A stretch of 64,000 nt of DNA from Petrosia ficiformis (taxonomy: Eukaryota > Porifera > Demospongiae > Haplosclerida > Petrosiidae). Positions 1 to 13,500 of the stretch are shown here, piece by piece. The notes under the pieces are model-generated. The model searched no databases and was not told where the DNA came from. It saw nothing but the letters and a program-made list of their open reading frames with translations. The position numbers were made by a program, and so were the translations under genes. The stretch lies in the NCBI GenBank assembly GCA_947044365.1, contig OX345652.1:2560940-2624939 (forward strand), given 5' to 3'. Positions within the stretch are counted from its first letter, which is position 1. Each line of letters starts with the position of its first letter.

Positions 1-344
1 AATATATCTATAAGTAATAGTAATAATAATATATCTATAAGTAATAGTAATAGTAATATATCTACAAGTAATAGTAATAATAATATATCTACAAGTAATA
101 GTAATAGTAATATATCTATAAGTAATAGTAATAGTAATATATCTATAAGTAATAGTAATAGTAATATATCTATTAGTAATAGTAATAATAATAGTAATAG
201 TAATAGTAATATATCTATAAGTAATAGTAATAATAATATATCTACAAGTAATAGTAATATATCTACAAGTAATAGTAATAATAATATATCTACAAGTAAT
301 AGTAATAATAATATATCTACAAGTAATAGTAATAGTACAGTAAT
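1..344. repeat. AT-rich minisatellite, about 27-bp unit
   Basis: Tandem copies of a unit built from AATATATCTAYAAG followed by TAATAGTAATAAT or TAATAGTAATAGT. The period is 27 bp with internal length variants. The array starts at or before the window edge and stops abruptly near 344. It lies upstream of the first visible ACSBG exon, so it is presumably intronic. Confidence 0.95.
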
Positions 345-513
345 TGACTCCATTGTTCGGCTGCTAATTTAACTTTGTAGCAATTAATCAATGTTAGATC
401 CTGAAGTATGCTCTGATTTCTTGTGTGTTCAGTGTTGAGTGTCTTATCACATTGAGTAAAATAAAGTTTTAGTAGTCTAGTTACAAATTTTTGTTAATTT
501 TTTGTTTCTTAAG

Positions 514-3500
514 GGTATGGGAGAAATTCATGGATGGAATTAAGTCAAAAGCTCCTAAAAGCGGAGTTAAGAAAATATTGTCGTCCTGGGCTAAAGAAAA
601 AGGACTGCAAGGAAACAAAAACATTCAAGCTAAGTGAGGACACCATTGAAGATAGTTATACATTAATAATTTCAGTTTTCAAAATGGAATTTAATTATTA
701 TGCCCTCCATCAACAAGGCATATACATGTATACTGTGGGTATGTATATGTATATATATCCCGATACGGCAAAACATCAAAGTAAACCACAGGTTTATAAA
801 TCAGATATAGCACCCTGCCGTCAGATATAAAACCTGCCGTCAGATATAAAACCTGCCGTCGACACAGACTACAAGAAAACAATGCTTACCTTCTCCAAAG
901 TGAAGACAGAAAGGTAGGAGAAGCAACAGACATCAACAAAGGTTTTGTCTTTCGGAAAATATATTAACTATAACATGCCTACTCATCCTATATCAGATTT
1001 ATAATCACCTCATGCTCGGTGATTATAAATCTGATATAGCACTCGTAGGCGTGTTATAACGTATACATACATATTATATATATATACACATGTATATACA
1101 TCAGAGTTTCATACAGTGTTGGGGGGGGGGGGGAGGAGAGGTATATCCCTCCTAACTTGAGTCCCCCCTCAAAATGTAATATCTCAACTACAAACAAGCC
1201 TTTTCAGGTCCCAGAAGCAACCTCAGGTCCTAAATTTCCTGGAGGAGCTGGAGCATACCCTCACATCCTCAAAGAACAGTATGCTTCGCATGATCGATTC
1301 TTTCTCCTCCCTAACAAAAATACTAAGTGAAAATACATATGTATAATATTATATATGATTTCTAAGCAAGTACATAAATGTACTGACAGGTACTATAGCA
1401 TATACATGTATGCGTACATGTACGCCAACCACAGTTGATTATTTAACCATAGACTTGATATAGGCCTATAATGATATTCATTGTATCGGACTAAGCTCAA
1501 GTTGCGGCATTGCTTAAAGGAAAGAAATGAAGGGAATTACACATCAGATAAGAGACTGCATTGTGACCAGGCAATTGTAAAATCTGTACATTCCTTTGAT
1601 GTCCATGTTATCTATAGAATATATTATTTGTAGCATGGCTTCTTGATTTTTATCAGTGATATCATTACCTCAACCATGAGATTACAGCCTGAGGTGAATA
1701 TTGCTGCTACACACCTCAGCCATTCTATATATTGTGTCAGATACGTGTTGTATATGAATTGAATAAATTTTCCTCATTTTGGAGTTTAATATATTGTATA
1801 TTACTGGTACATCAAACAAACCTTAATGTTTTCAATTTTGTTTGACATCAACTTGACTTAATGTTCATATAGCACTCCTGTTCCTTGGGGTTGGACTCTG
1901 GCAAACAAGCTAGTGCTAAAAAAGGTGTGTGTGTGTGTGTGTGTGTGTGCTTGTGATTCAATTAACATTCTTTTTTATTGTGATGACAGTGATGATATCA
2001 GGTCCGTGTTTCTGATAAGTAATGAATTTTAACATTTACTATAATATCTGAGTCACCACACAGCCTAACAGCACATATTAATATCATCCTCACAATTTTA
2101 TCAAAAGTAGTAATGTACCTAACCTATTGGTATGGTGTTTACTGATGTTTTTTATAACTCTTAATGTAAGCATCTTAAGGAAAGAAAACAATGATTATGG
2201 GGAATATTACTTTCTACTTGTGTTGTGGAGTGCCTACAGTATTTTTGATAAGTTTATATAGCACACCATTGGCCCAAAGAACTTCTCATTTGGCACTGTA
2301 CAGTTCTCTCTTTAGACCAGATGGTGCAGTTAATTATGATTATATTGTCACTAACAGCTTTGTTAATTGGTATTCCCAATGGCACACTCACTAACCCTTG
2401 TGGAGCCAATTTGGCCCATGCTTTGAAAACCAAGCAAGTGGTTGAGTCAATTTTATGGCACTGCTCAATACATCTACCACTAGATGTGTAGAGAACTAAA
2501 ACTGTTCACATTCATAATGTCCTCAAAATTAGGGTATAGTTAATTGTACTATAAGTCAATAATGAAGCTATGAATTGAAGTTTGGCATTCACAAAAAATG
2601 GATGACAGTGATGATATCAGGTCCGTGTTTCTGATTAATAATGAATGTTAATATCTACTATAATATCTGAGTCACCAACAATCAGCCTAACTGCCAGCGA
2701 TGTAGAAAATAGCAGTTCCAGTGAATGTCTGGTAGCTGAAATTCAATTGTATAGAAAATTAATTAGGCACAGGGCAAGAGTGGTGAAAATAGGTCAAACA
2801 TGTCTGTCAGTTGGCTCGATATTTCCATATCTCTAACAACATGATTGTGATAATGTCTTCATGATGAGTGGTGTTATACTAAACCTACTAATATTTACTA
2901 ATATTCTGATAAACTCGCAATGTGAACACACGAAATAATGCAACGAAAACAAGGATAACAGATTGACTACTCGAATCTGGTTGCCTCAGTATACAGGACT
3001 GCTCAATAGTGGATATGTAGAGAAGTAAAACTCCTCATTTGTACTAATATTTAGAAACATTTTTTTTGTGAGTACTTTATAAAGATGATGGTCCTTCACA
3101 ATGTTAGTCCCTTTCAAGTTTGATGTACAAATTTATTGACAAGTTGACATGTCATTTCCAGAAGTTTTATTTTAAAAAGCTCCACACAACATTTAAAAAA
3201 TTTTTTTGTATATTACAACCTTCTTCTGGTGAAAATGCTAAAACCAGTGGGGGCTATAATGTTAAGTACTGTCCTTTTTAACTGTTTCTTATTCATAGGC
3301 AAGAGAAGCACTAGGACTTGTTCACTGCAAATTAATGGCAACCACTGCTGCTCCTATTCATAAAAATGTATTGGAGTATTTTATGTCACTCAATCTTCCC
3401 CTTATTGAACTTTACGGTAGGTAATAAGCTACATGTGCATGTAGATAGTTGATTTGACATATTTTCATAATTATTATTATTGGATAATCATGAATCACAT

Positions 3501-6500
3501 GGTTGAATACATGTTAATGTTCAAGATAACATTATTATTAATTATGCATGCATATAGTCGCAATCCATATTTATATCATAATTATACATAATTTAATTAT
3601 AATATGCTACCATAGCATTTGTTAGCCCTGTATTATTGCTGACAAGGCAAGCATATATGCTATAGTTTATAGTATGGTTGGTAGGTATATCTATCTGATG
3701 TATCACTCTCTGCTTTTGGATGTTTCTAATTGCAAAGCAGCAACTAAAAGCATCCACAACCTTGCCAGGTCTGATAAGAACCTACTAACCATAATAGAAC
3801 TTTTGTATCTGTATTAGGAAATGTGTTAAAATGCTAAAATGCTACACCCATTAGTGTGTTAGTTATGGTTATGGATGACCCCTGTTATAGTTAGCTATAT
3901 TACAGGTAGATAACCACATCTAACTTTTTATGCTCAATTTGCATGTTAGAGTTTCGTTGCCCGAACTCCTCACACAATTGATATATTACCTATTATTTCA
4001 CAGGTATGAGTGAAGGGTGTGGTCCTGTGATGACTAATTTGATACAGTCTGGTAGTTGGGTGGTTGGAAGTGTTGGAAAACCTTTGGTTGGCATGGAAGT
4101 CAAATTAGATTTCAGTGCTTCATCTATACCTAATGAAGGAGAGGTTAGTAATTCAATAGCAAAATAACTTGTTCTAATGTACACTTCAGCAAATATTGTT
4201 CAGTTTTGTTATTTCAATACTACACATGTGTGTGACTTAATGTTATGACTTTTAATGTTAATGTTATGACTTTTAGTTAACTGAACTGTATCTAAAATAT
4301 AGATCTGCTGCAATAACTATAACTAACTAAAATGAAAATTGTCCACAATGTTTAGCTAAACCTAATATTATTTTACATAATTAACTATAACTATAACTAA
4401 AATTGCAAGCAACTGTACATTATAACCAAAAGTATTATTAAAACAATACTAAATTTCTTTCTCAGATATGTTACCGTGGTCGTAATGTTATGATGGGATA
4501 TTATGGTGAAGAAGAAAAGACAAAAGCTTCCATTGATTCCGAAGGATGGATGCATTCTGGTGACCTTGGGAGAATTGATGAGGTATACATGTACATTGCA
4601 TCTAAGTACTCATACAAAACTACATGTACAAATACTCCAAATGTACATGATCATTAATTATGTAGGTTGTATTAGCAATTCATGAGCAAAATGTTTCATT
4701 TGAACAAGCTCCTGGCTAATGTACGTATACTCTTGTATATCATAATCATAATCTTGTCAACTTCTGAAAAACTAATTTTGTGTTGGTTACACTCATCATT
4801 TCATAGTCATTCTATACTACATGTATATCTTTCAGCTTGTTTGACGAATCTATCTAGTATCAACTTTTAGCCACGAAACATGATATACTTTCCTAACTTA
4901 CCTTGGTGTGTTCATAGCAATGATCTGTATTCTTTCATAATACTTTGAGGATCTAAGAAACAAGCGCTTGCTGCTAATTATACTATGACCCGAAGACTAA
5001 GCCAAATAAATTGATAATTGCCAAGCAATTCAGTCCTTTAGCTAATGGTTTATGAATTTTCAGAATCATAGAACTATGGATAATATGTTAATTGATAATC
5101 AGAACTGTATGGTGGTTACCTGAGTGCTACCCTTAATAATAAAATTAATTATCATAATTAATATCATAATAATACACATTATTATCAATCAACTGAAGAT
5201 GCAATGAATTGTTCACACATTACAGTTATTATTATAGAGATATTCTTTGTATGACATAAACTAATTCATTCTGTTTAAAATTATATTTTAGAATGGATTC
5301 TATTTTGTTACTGGTCGTATTAAAGGTATGTGACAGTTATTATTAAAATACTATATATAATTAATGAATTCTAAATTATATATGTGACCAGTACAATGAA
5401 ATTTATTTAAACTTACATTAATGTTTTTTTGTGGTATGAAAATAATGACCAGTTATGGTATGACTAGTTTTATTGCTATTTTAGTTATGGTTATAGTTGA
5501 CTCTAAAAGGGCTTTATTTTAGTCAACTAACTAACTAACATTTTAGGTTAATGCACTAGACCTGTAATTTAGTTATAATTTAGTTAACTAGAGATCTCAA
5601 TGACTTACTAAAAGGGGTTTAGTCATAGTTATAGTTAACTATAACACCTCTATGGTAATGTCTTGAAATCCAATTGTTTTTCTGCTGATACTATTTCCAT
5701 TCACAAAAATGCAAGATATAAAGTAGCTAGCTATGTTATGTACATTGTAAGATCTATGACTGCCTATCCTTGTATGATAGTTGAGTGTTGTAGTGCTAGT
5801 ATTCTAGTTCTGTCCATGTTTAATACGGTATTGTGTGTGCATTTACTGTTCATATTACCTCTTGTAGAACTTATCATAACCAGTGGTGGTGAGAATATTG
5901 CTCCTGTCCCAATTGAAGACAGAATCAAATGTGAAATACCATTTTTAAGTCAGGTCTTCTTGATTGGTGATCAACATAACTTTCTGAGCTGTCTTCTTAC
6001 TCTGAAGGTACAAGAAATATAATTATATGGAATGAAATATCTGTCAGTCTGTTGTGTGTATACATGTGAACAAGAAATATATATAGCACCAATTCTCTGT
6101 CTATCAGTCTGCTTGTATGTGTACATGTGAACCCTCAAGTGTACTGTTACTCTGGTTTTCACTTTACTTCAAGCACTGTTGCTAAAACATTATAAATGAT
6201 TGAAAAGGGTTTTAACTTTCCACAGCCATATACGCAATTATTGTATAGTGAAGATTATAGTTTGTAGCAGTGTTAAATAGTTAACAAAATAATTACATGT
6301 AATAGTCATCATTGGCTCTGTTATCCATTGCTTAATGTTTATGGCCTGTAGGGCCATCCCCATAATTGCTTTCCACGGGGTTGAATCTTGTGGCCACTGC
6401 GCGACTATGCGTTGATACATAGTTAAGGAAGTTGCGTCGTTCCCGGGGGCTCGGCAATTAATGAGCGTAGCGTGTAGCATGTTTGAACTACAGACTAGAC

Positions 6501-9500
6501 CAGCAGGAAGATTCAGAAAGTATGTAAAACCGCTAATAACTGTTGTATATAGCAGAGAATCAGTATAAGTATTATCCAAGAATCTTTAACAAGTAAGTTG
6601 TTGAGTTGCAGATGAGGAAGTCGTAATTTAGAACCTTGAAGGGGAGTACTTCAGTCAGTTCATCAAAGATCTGTGTCCTTAGACTGCAATCAGGCTTGAG
6701 TACACAGAAAGGTAGAGAGAGACCTTAGTACCATCAGCAATGATTGATACATACAATGTAGTCATCACAAAGCAATAGGGATACTTTTTTCTCAATATAT
6801 ATATATATTACATATATATATATATATATATATATTGTGCTTTTTTTATTTTCAAACGCAGAGAGCAAAAGAGAGCCTCTTGTGCAAGTTGTCTGAACAT
6901 ATGCAATGACCTTATATACACATGTACCTTTATACCACATCATCCACATGTTAGTCCTGTGTAATATAATAGACAATGTTTATTATATTACACAGGACTA
7001 ACATGATCTTAGCAAGTTAGCATGATATAAATTTATACACCACTCTCATTGTATTTTGTGTAAAAGTAGTATTACAAAATGAAATCAAACATTTACAGTA
7101 GTGTGATACATGTAAATCACATGATGCAACTTATTTCCTTTAGTGTGTTGTAGATCTTGATACTCAGGAACCTACTGATGAGCTAACACCAGAAGCTGTT
7201 CAATTGATCTCTACTTTAGGTTCAACAGCTAACAAAATCTCTGAGGTCTTAGACAATCAAGATAGAGCTGTATTCACAGCCATTCAAGAGGGAATTGATA
7301 GGGCTAATGAGAAAGCTGTTTCCAGAGCTCAGAAAGTAAACATAATTTATATAAGATTGCAATATATGAAAAGAAGTGCTAAAACACATTCATTGTGTAG
7401 ATTCTTGAACTTGTTATAACATTGAAATAATATTTCGGCCCAAACTTATTCTTTGGCCTGAAATTTTTGAAACATTTTATTATTTTATATATACAGTTCA
7501 AATTTCTCCACAATGAATATTGAAAACACAGTATTATAATTAATTATTGATTGTCTATTTGTGCTAAGTAAATCTAATGCTTTTTCTATAGGTTCAAAAG
7601 TGGACTATACTGGATACTGACTTTTCTGTCCCTGGAGGTGAACTAGGTAAGATACACTTAACAAACAAGTTTAAGAGACTACATATGGGTTCCCAAACCA
7701 CATTGTGCAAAGTGGTATACTGTTAAGTGTCAACCAGTGTCAACAATAAATATTAAAACCACATAACATCTGTATTCGATATAGGTTTAAACTGTGTAAA
7801 ACAATTATCTCAGTCTGGAGAGTGTTATGGTATAACACCAATGATAAAATTGGTTGAAGGAGTAGCCTAGACCAATTTCCTCTATGTTGTTCCTATATAT
7901 AAACCATGGTTATGAGGTGTATGCCATGCAGATATACCACGTACCTGTTGAGGAGGAGGTTTGTGTGAATATAACCTGAGACCTGTAGCACGGGGTACTG
8001 CTGGTGATGGCAGGACTAAAAACAAACACTTAGTTTGAGGTGTAGAAAGGTATCCTTTTATGTAAGTAGTTAACTATATGCAGGCGTGGAAAGGTTACTA
8101 TGGTAATAACCAAAGCATCATGGCATACGCAATGATAATGTGTGCTCTCTTGTATTTGCAATGGAGATAGGTATTCCTTATTCTAATGGTGACTATTATC
8201 ATTTGTTGAGAAGTTGACTATGTGAAACCTAGTAGACTGTTATTGTTTAATTAATTACATGTTCTTGCATTCATACATATATTGTGATTGACAAGAACTC
8301 CATCTATTATCGTGCCACATATTAACTGAGCCCTTCTACTTGCTTAACTACATAAATATACAACACATATGTGAAGTAAGAATAAACCCCATGGAAAGCA
8401 TGGTCCAGCAAACCGAATAGATATGACGCTTATTTATTATTATTATAGCATATGTCATAATTAGATTTCTAATCTATTGTAAAACAATGTGCACTTGGGC
8501 TAGTGGTTGGTGATACCTCATTTTGATATGATACCAAGTAGTTTGGGAATCAATATTGGTGGTATTGAGTACAATACTGATACTTGATATTGTGGATGTG
8601 CTTATATAAAGTTCAAATTTGATACAAAGTCAGTTTAAAATGTGGAAGTGAGCAAGCAAGAAGAAAGCTGCTTGAAGATGTAATACTAGATCTAATAGCT
8701 CTTCTTCCTGAAATATTCCTAATGTTTTACAAGAGTGGATAATTGCTGTTGATACCACAATAGGAATACTCATATATCTTGTTTCCCATGTTGTTAAAGT
8801 TTTAAAGGAATGGTTCATACTAATTATACAGACAATTATCATATTCACTACCACAGCAGACCCTCATCTACGAGTAATTTTTATACCTTCCTACTCTCTT
8901 TCAGGAGTGCATCAATGAAGTTGGAGCATGCAATAACAAAACAGAGTACATTGTTACTATTTTTAGAGTATATTGTCCACACCCATAACGCGTTAAATAT
9001 TAAATGAAGTGAAAATGTCTCCCACTATCTACAACATCTTTTCTAATTAGTTTGCATGTAGATTTTACTTGGCATAGTGTATCAATGTGTTATGGGTGTG
9101 GTCAAAATATTCTAAAAATAGTAACTCGTTTTATGCACTGTTTTGCTTTTTACTTGGGAGTACTCTATAGCCCTTAGCCGTAAAATCTAAGATTTTTTCA
9201 TGCGAACTTGTATTAACAAAGTGATGAATTTCTTTTCCATGCCATGGGATCAAAATACATGGAGCAACTGCAGAGACAGTCCCAGAAGCCATACAAACAC
9301 CTGGATGTTTATATGCAGCCACTTAAACACTCTATTGCCCCTTTTCATTGTGTAAACAATCATACCAGATTTCATAACGGGATCATGAGAGGCGTGTGTC
9401 ATAATTATTTTGCATCTGGTCACTTGTGTGGCTTTCCGTGCTGTCATAGTGGTTGGTCCGTGCATTTCACTTGATCCGTAACTTGTAATGTCTAAATTCA

Positions 9501-9656
9501 CAGTTGAATTCGTGAAATGTTGAAGGGTGTGTTTTTATGCTCTGCTATACATGAAACGTTTTTATTACTACAGGACCAACACTCAAGTTGCGTAGATTTT
9601 ATATACAGAAGAAATTTGCTGATACTATTGATGGTTTGTATACTGAATCACGATAG
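514..9656 (+). CDS. ACSBG: ACSBG-like long/very-long-chain acyl-CoA synthetase (3' part)
   Basis: Ten exons join in frame: 514-633, 1873-1924, 3299-3416, 4004-4143, 4466-4582, 5292-5325, 5868-6007, 7144-7335, 7592-7646 and 9574-9656 (TAG). The enzyme activates fatty acids with ATP and CoA in the adenylate-forming superfamily. Visible signatures are ELYGMSE at the exon 3/4 junction, corresponding to the YGxSE motif of adenylate-forming enzymes, GWMHSGDLG at the end of exon 5, and GRIKELIITSGGENIAPVP across exons 6-7, the hinge and acyl-CoA synthetase signature. The first visible residues (VWEKFMDGIK) and the C-terminal block match the bubblegum (ACSBG1/2) subfamily rather than ACSL or FATP, from memory of those families. 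The N-terminal half, with the phosphate-binding loop, lies left of the window. The introns carry several MITEs. Confidence 0.93.
758..1061. repeat. Foldback-ended dispersed repeat, copy 1
   Basis: The segment begins with a CGGCAAAACATCAAAG block and ends in a palindrome at about 969-1060. Its arms contain TATATCAGATTTATAA and its centre is ACCTC-ATG-CTCGGT. Related copies occur at 42914-43320 (opposite orientation) and 45363-45566. It contains short exon-like pieces but no usable reading frame. It lies in the ACSBG intron after exon 514-633. Confidence 0.75.
1981..2065. repeat. Direct duplication, left copy (partner at 2598-2683)
   Basis: A block starting GATGACAGTGATGATATCAG and ending in ATCTGAGTCACCA recurs almost unchanged at 2598-2683. 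The two copies flank a hAT-like MITE and part of another MITE. Both lie in the same ACSBG intron. The 63-codon open frame at 2645-2836 begins inside the second copy. I could not relate it to a known protein. Confidence 0.8.
2237..2430 (+). mobile_element. hAT-type MITE, diverged copy
   Basis: It starts CAGTATTTTTGATAAG and continues through the family's internal landmarks: GGCCCAAAGA, GTTAATTATGATTATATTGTC and GAGCCAATTTGGCCCATGCTT. The right terminus is degraded, so no target duplication can be read. Better preserved copies are at 11576-11801 and 16290-16526. Confidence 0.8.
3666..3799. repeat. Short foldback repeat
   Basis: Inverted ends ATAGTATGGTTGGTAGGT and ACCTACTAACCATAATAG enclose further partly complementary sequence (CTGATGTATC against GTCTGATAAG; TTTTGGATG against CATCC). 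It resembles a small MITE in an ACSBG intron. No clear target-site duplication was read. Confidence 0.55.
6331..6760 (+). mobile_element. Dispersed repeat with GGCCNGTAGGGCCATCC end
   Basis: It begins TTATGGCCTGTAGGGCCATC, continues ATAATTGCTTTCCACGGGG, and includes a GC-richer block (GTTCCCGGGGGCTCGGCAAT). Related copies are at 14613-14907, 26295-26560, 31688-31960, 32775-32943, 58568-59010 and 63273-63432. There is no coding frame. Class uncertain: the short inverted ends seen in the 58.6-kb copy suggest a non-autonomous DNA element. Confidence 0.75.
6797..6835. repeat. (TA)n microsatellite
   Basis: Two runs of TA dinucleotides separated by TTACA, in an ACSBG intron. Similar TA tracts occur at 14458-14515, 40138-40190, 42849-42906 and 43340-43400. 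Confidence 0.9.
8942..9135. repeat. Foldback repeat with about 45-bp arms
   Basis: The left arm contains TTACTATTTTTAGAGTATAT and CCACACCCATAAC. The right arm contains the complement (GTTATGGGTGTGG, ATTCTAAAAATAGTAA). The spacer is about 85 bp. It lies in the last ACSBG intron and is probably a decayed MITE. Confidence 0.65.
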
Positions 9657-9662
9657 AATAAA
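9657..9662 (+). terminator. Candidate AATAAA polyadenylation signal directly after the ACSBG stop codon
   Basis: The TAG stop (9654-9656) is followed at once by AATAAA. If used, cleavage would fall about 10-30 nt downstream and the 3' UTR would be only a few tens of bases. This is a sequence match only; there is no transcript evidence. Confidence 0.5.
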
Positions 9663-9991
9663 CAACTATTATTATTAATACTACAAATACTACAAATTTA
9701 TAATGTATTGTTTTCAGATTTTTTGCCCTAATTTGAACTAATTTGAACTAATTTTTTGGGATTTTTAATGTTACCTTTCTAGTTTGTTAATGACAAATTG
9801 TTGAGATTGATACAAAATCAGCTTCTTGAGTTGTATCCTATCGTCTGTGCTAAACCAGTTCATACTCTGCAAGACTCATAATTTATCAGCAGAATAATTA
9901 TATTGAAGTTCAATCTATGCTGACACTTAATTTTCCATATTCACTTCACTATCAAGAAGGTAGTGTGCTCATAATCATTTCTCTATAGCCT

Positions 9992-10192
9992 GTTCACATT
10001 CACAATGTCCTCAAAATTATGATATTACTTGCATGTCATAATACATGATTACAATAATGAAGCAATGGATTGAAATGTGGCATACACAAAAGAGAATGGG
10101 AAGGACTATCATGAAAATGGTACAGGTAACTAGATTGTTACTCGTTCCGAACTAAAGTTATGAACATTTTTCTGAGGTCATGGTGAATGTGA
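9992..10192. mobile_element. MITE with TTCACATTCAC inverted ends
   Basis: The left end TTCACATTCACAATGTCCTC and the right end GAGGTCATGGTGAATGTGAA are inverted repeats around a body of about 160 bp. Related copies: about 2499-2600 (right end truncated), 45989-46181 (reverse) and 61296-61453. It occupies much of the 890-bp ACSBG-LAMTOR1 convergent intergenic gap (9657-10548), in which I see no gene. Confidence 0.8.
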
Positions 10193-10548
10193 ATGACGTT
10201 TAGTCTTCAATTACATTCCAACAGGCATAGCTGAATTAAATTGTTTTTGCCGTCATTGCAGGGTGCCATTATCATTTTCCACTTGATTGTAAAAATATAA
10301 TTTACAAGAGAAATATTTCCTGTACATAAAGGAACTTTTTGATTCCAGACAAAAGAACAATTAAAGAAAAGAGCACATAAAATGTCATACGACGACTGAC
10401 TGTGATAATACATTGTGTGAAAACAAGTATACTTAATTGTACAATGTGTTTCGTGCATTATTATTAATTTAAATTTATACATAAATAGAAAGCACATCCA
10501 ATATACACGAACATGCATGAATGTGAGAATTAATCAAATTTGCTATAT

Positions 10549-13500
10549 TTATGGTGTCGCAAATTGAACAACTAGTGGTTCTCCATGTTTTACCTCCATA
10601 CTATGAACAGCTGCATTAGTAGCCTCTGATCTATCCTCCATCTGAATAGCATAGAAAGGTACTCTTATTATTAATAACTGTAATAAGTGTGGCCACTGGC
10701 CAGGTGTATAAATCACTTTCAGTTACAACAGCAGTTGAAATTTACACACCTTTAAAATTTAAAAGTGATAAAGCTCAGCTGTTATTACTCCCCCCCCCCC
10801 CCCCCCCCGCTATATGGAATAATAGATCATGGTTCATGTACTCACAAATTTCAGATCAGCTGATGTAGGTAGTTCTTTTGATAATGCAATCACAGGATTC
10901 TGATCCGGATTTGGTAGAGTTGAATTGTGTTTTACTCTTCTCAGTGAAGCTATTTTTCCTCTGGAGTAATAAATGTACATGATTAAATGTATATACCAAA
11001 ATCAATTATTCTAGGGCAACAACTACCTGTACTAGTAGTATAACTAGTCTTACACATGCATTACACCTTCATCACCATGTGCTGTTAATTATTGTGGGTG
11101 TGTCTGGCCATGGCTCAGAGTTACTACATGTATTATTAAAAGTACATTCTTTCAGTGGATTGTAATAGCAGGAAATCTAATGGTGATCAGCTCATTAATG
11201 TCCAACATTGCCATCAAAATCTCATGAATATCATTATGTGGTTCATTTAGGGTTCCTTTGTGGTTAGGGTTCAATCAGTATCAAAGTGATCTTAGTCTTT
11301 GATGACATCACTGGATCAGCTCACATCATATGGAATTAATGTTCATAATCCTTATAATAAAGGGTTAAATGACTAACTGCTTAAGCATCATGACTATATA
11401 TTAGTTGATTAGCAAAAACCCTCTTTTGTGCCCTAAATTACTTGCAGGTACACAATATGTAATTGTTGTACATGTACATAAATATTAGCATTACATGATC
11501 ATCCAATATCATCACTCAAATATCTGAGAGCATTCATACATTCAATATACATATAAATATACATGTGACATGTATCAGAGTTTTTGATAGCTTTTGAAGC
11601 ATGGGCCAAATTGGCTCAACAATGGTTAGTGTGTGCACCATTGGGAGTACATTGTGGGCCAAATTAACAAAGAGTTAATGCTGTTAGTGACAATATAATC
11701 ATAATTAACTGCGCCATCTGGCCCAATGAGAGAACTGTGCTGTGACAAATAAGCAGCTCTTTTGGCCAAAGGTGTGCCATATGAGCTTATCAAAAACACT
11801 GACATGTATATATATGTATATACACAGGCATACAGACCGTCCAAAACACCATTCTTACTGATATTCTCTTTCTCTTCCCATTAATTCAGATCTTTCTAAA
11901 CTGTGTGGTTCCACATAGGTGACATCAATTACATCACTATAGATAAGACATATTAATTTGAGTTTAGTATCTGAAAGTGGGTCAGTACTTTATATGTAAG
12001 GATGGGGTGAAAAAATGAGCACCCTACATTTTGATTGCTAGAGGTTTAATTCAACAAACAAATCCTTAATAAACTCATAGATATATTTCTGTTATTGAAT
12101 TCTTTTACCACTACGAAGAAGTATAATTAATGCTATACTAATGCATTAGCACGAGACCCATGCCTACATGGCAAGCAAAAATGGAAAAGTAAATTATTAA
12201 TGGTATATACGTATATCAGGACATACGACATGGATTATCATGTAAGATGAAGGTTATATGTATTTACTAATATAATTGTACATATAGCATAATTAAACCA
12301 CACTATGAACATTTTTAACAGGTGTACATGTAAATATACATGTTAGAATAGTATATTTAAACAGTTTACATTACAGATTTATGTAATTGTTACATGTTGC
12401 TTACTTGGCTGTTCTTTGTAGTATCCTATTAAGTGCTGATTCTTCATCATTTTTAGACAAATGATTAGCTGAATTTGTAACAGATCTAGAAACATATGTA
12501 TAAGGATAAAGGTTAGGACAACAATGAAATCAAATGTACAGACAATATTGACAGGTGTATACGTAGCACTGCACTGTGATAATGTAACACATACATGTAC
12601 ATTTGACCTGGCAATTACTAAATGCTAAACATAATTATATACATTTATTATAGGTAAAACATTAGTCAAAATTTTAAGAAGTACCTGCACATGTAGGTCA
12701 TGGTGTTCTAAGCAAGAAAAAAATATCAATTATTCATATAAGAGTGTGAGTGGCGGCTCTCAAATTATAACAAGAGGGCATATATATAACCCATGTTCAT
12801 GTACAAAGTAGATTTGCTGCTGAGCTACATTGTGTTCCCTATCTGTAACTTGCATATAAATGAGATCCACTGAACAGTTACATGTGAGAGCAGCTGGTAA
12901 GCACAAAATAAATGTGAAATGCATAGGTCAGGTCAGATCAGGTGATGATTGCCATGGCAACCAACTTTTAATTAATCCTAATCTGTAAATTTGGCCTTCT
13001 TTATATACAATTTCGACAGACTAAAACAGTTACAATTAATTTACAGTTAATTTCTGCTTTGCCTATATCATATAGCTATTGTCAGCTACATGTACATACA
13101 GTGTAATTCCATAAGTAATTAATACTCTGAGACCATAGAGGGGGTGGGATAGTATCCACTTGTAGATGTTTATTGCCGCCATTTACTGATAAAGAATATG
13201 CCCACACTATCCTAAAGTACATTGGTCAGTTTCCAAAAATATAGTATGAAATTCTGGTGCATATATACACAAAACTACTGGATGATTTAGTGAAGTAAAA
13301 ACTTACGATGGTATAGGCTGTCTTGGAGTGGAACGTGTATCTCCTAATAAAGGACGTCTCTCTGACTGACCCTTTAGGGGTACATGAAAATTAATGAAAT
13401 GGACTACACATACTTTCTTTAGCATAAATGTACACTTTAGTAGAATAATTATGTTAGTTAAACACACACATGTATATACATAATTAACACACAGTGTCTT

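Noticed and set aside
1..344. Possible CRISPR-like or satellite array
   Set aside because: Units are contiguous with no unique spacers and have variable length. It is a simple minisatellite in a eukaryotic genome.
2645..2836. 63-codon Ser-rich frame in an ACSBG intron
   Set aside because: It begins in a duplicated repeat, has no splice borders fitting the gene and no recognisable homology. Noted under the duplication instead.
10207..10518. 103-codon minus-strand frame downstream of LAMTOR1
   Set aside because: It lies in the LAMTOR1 3' flank, with low-complexity composition and no family similarity. Probably untranslated sequence.
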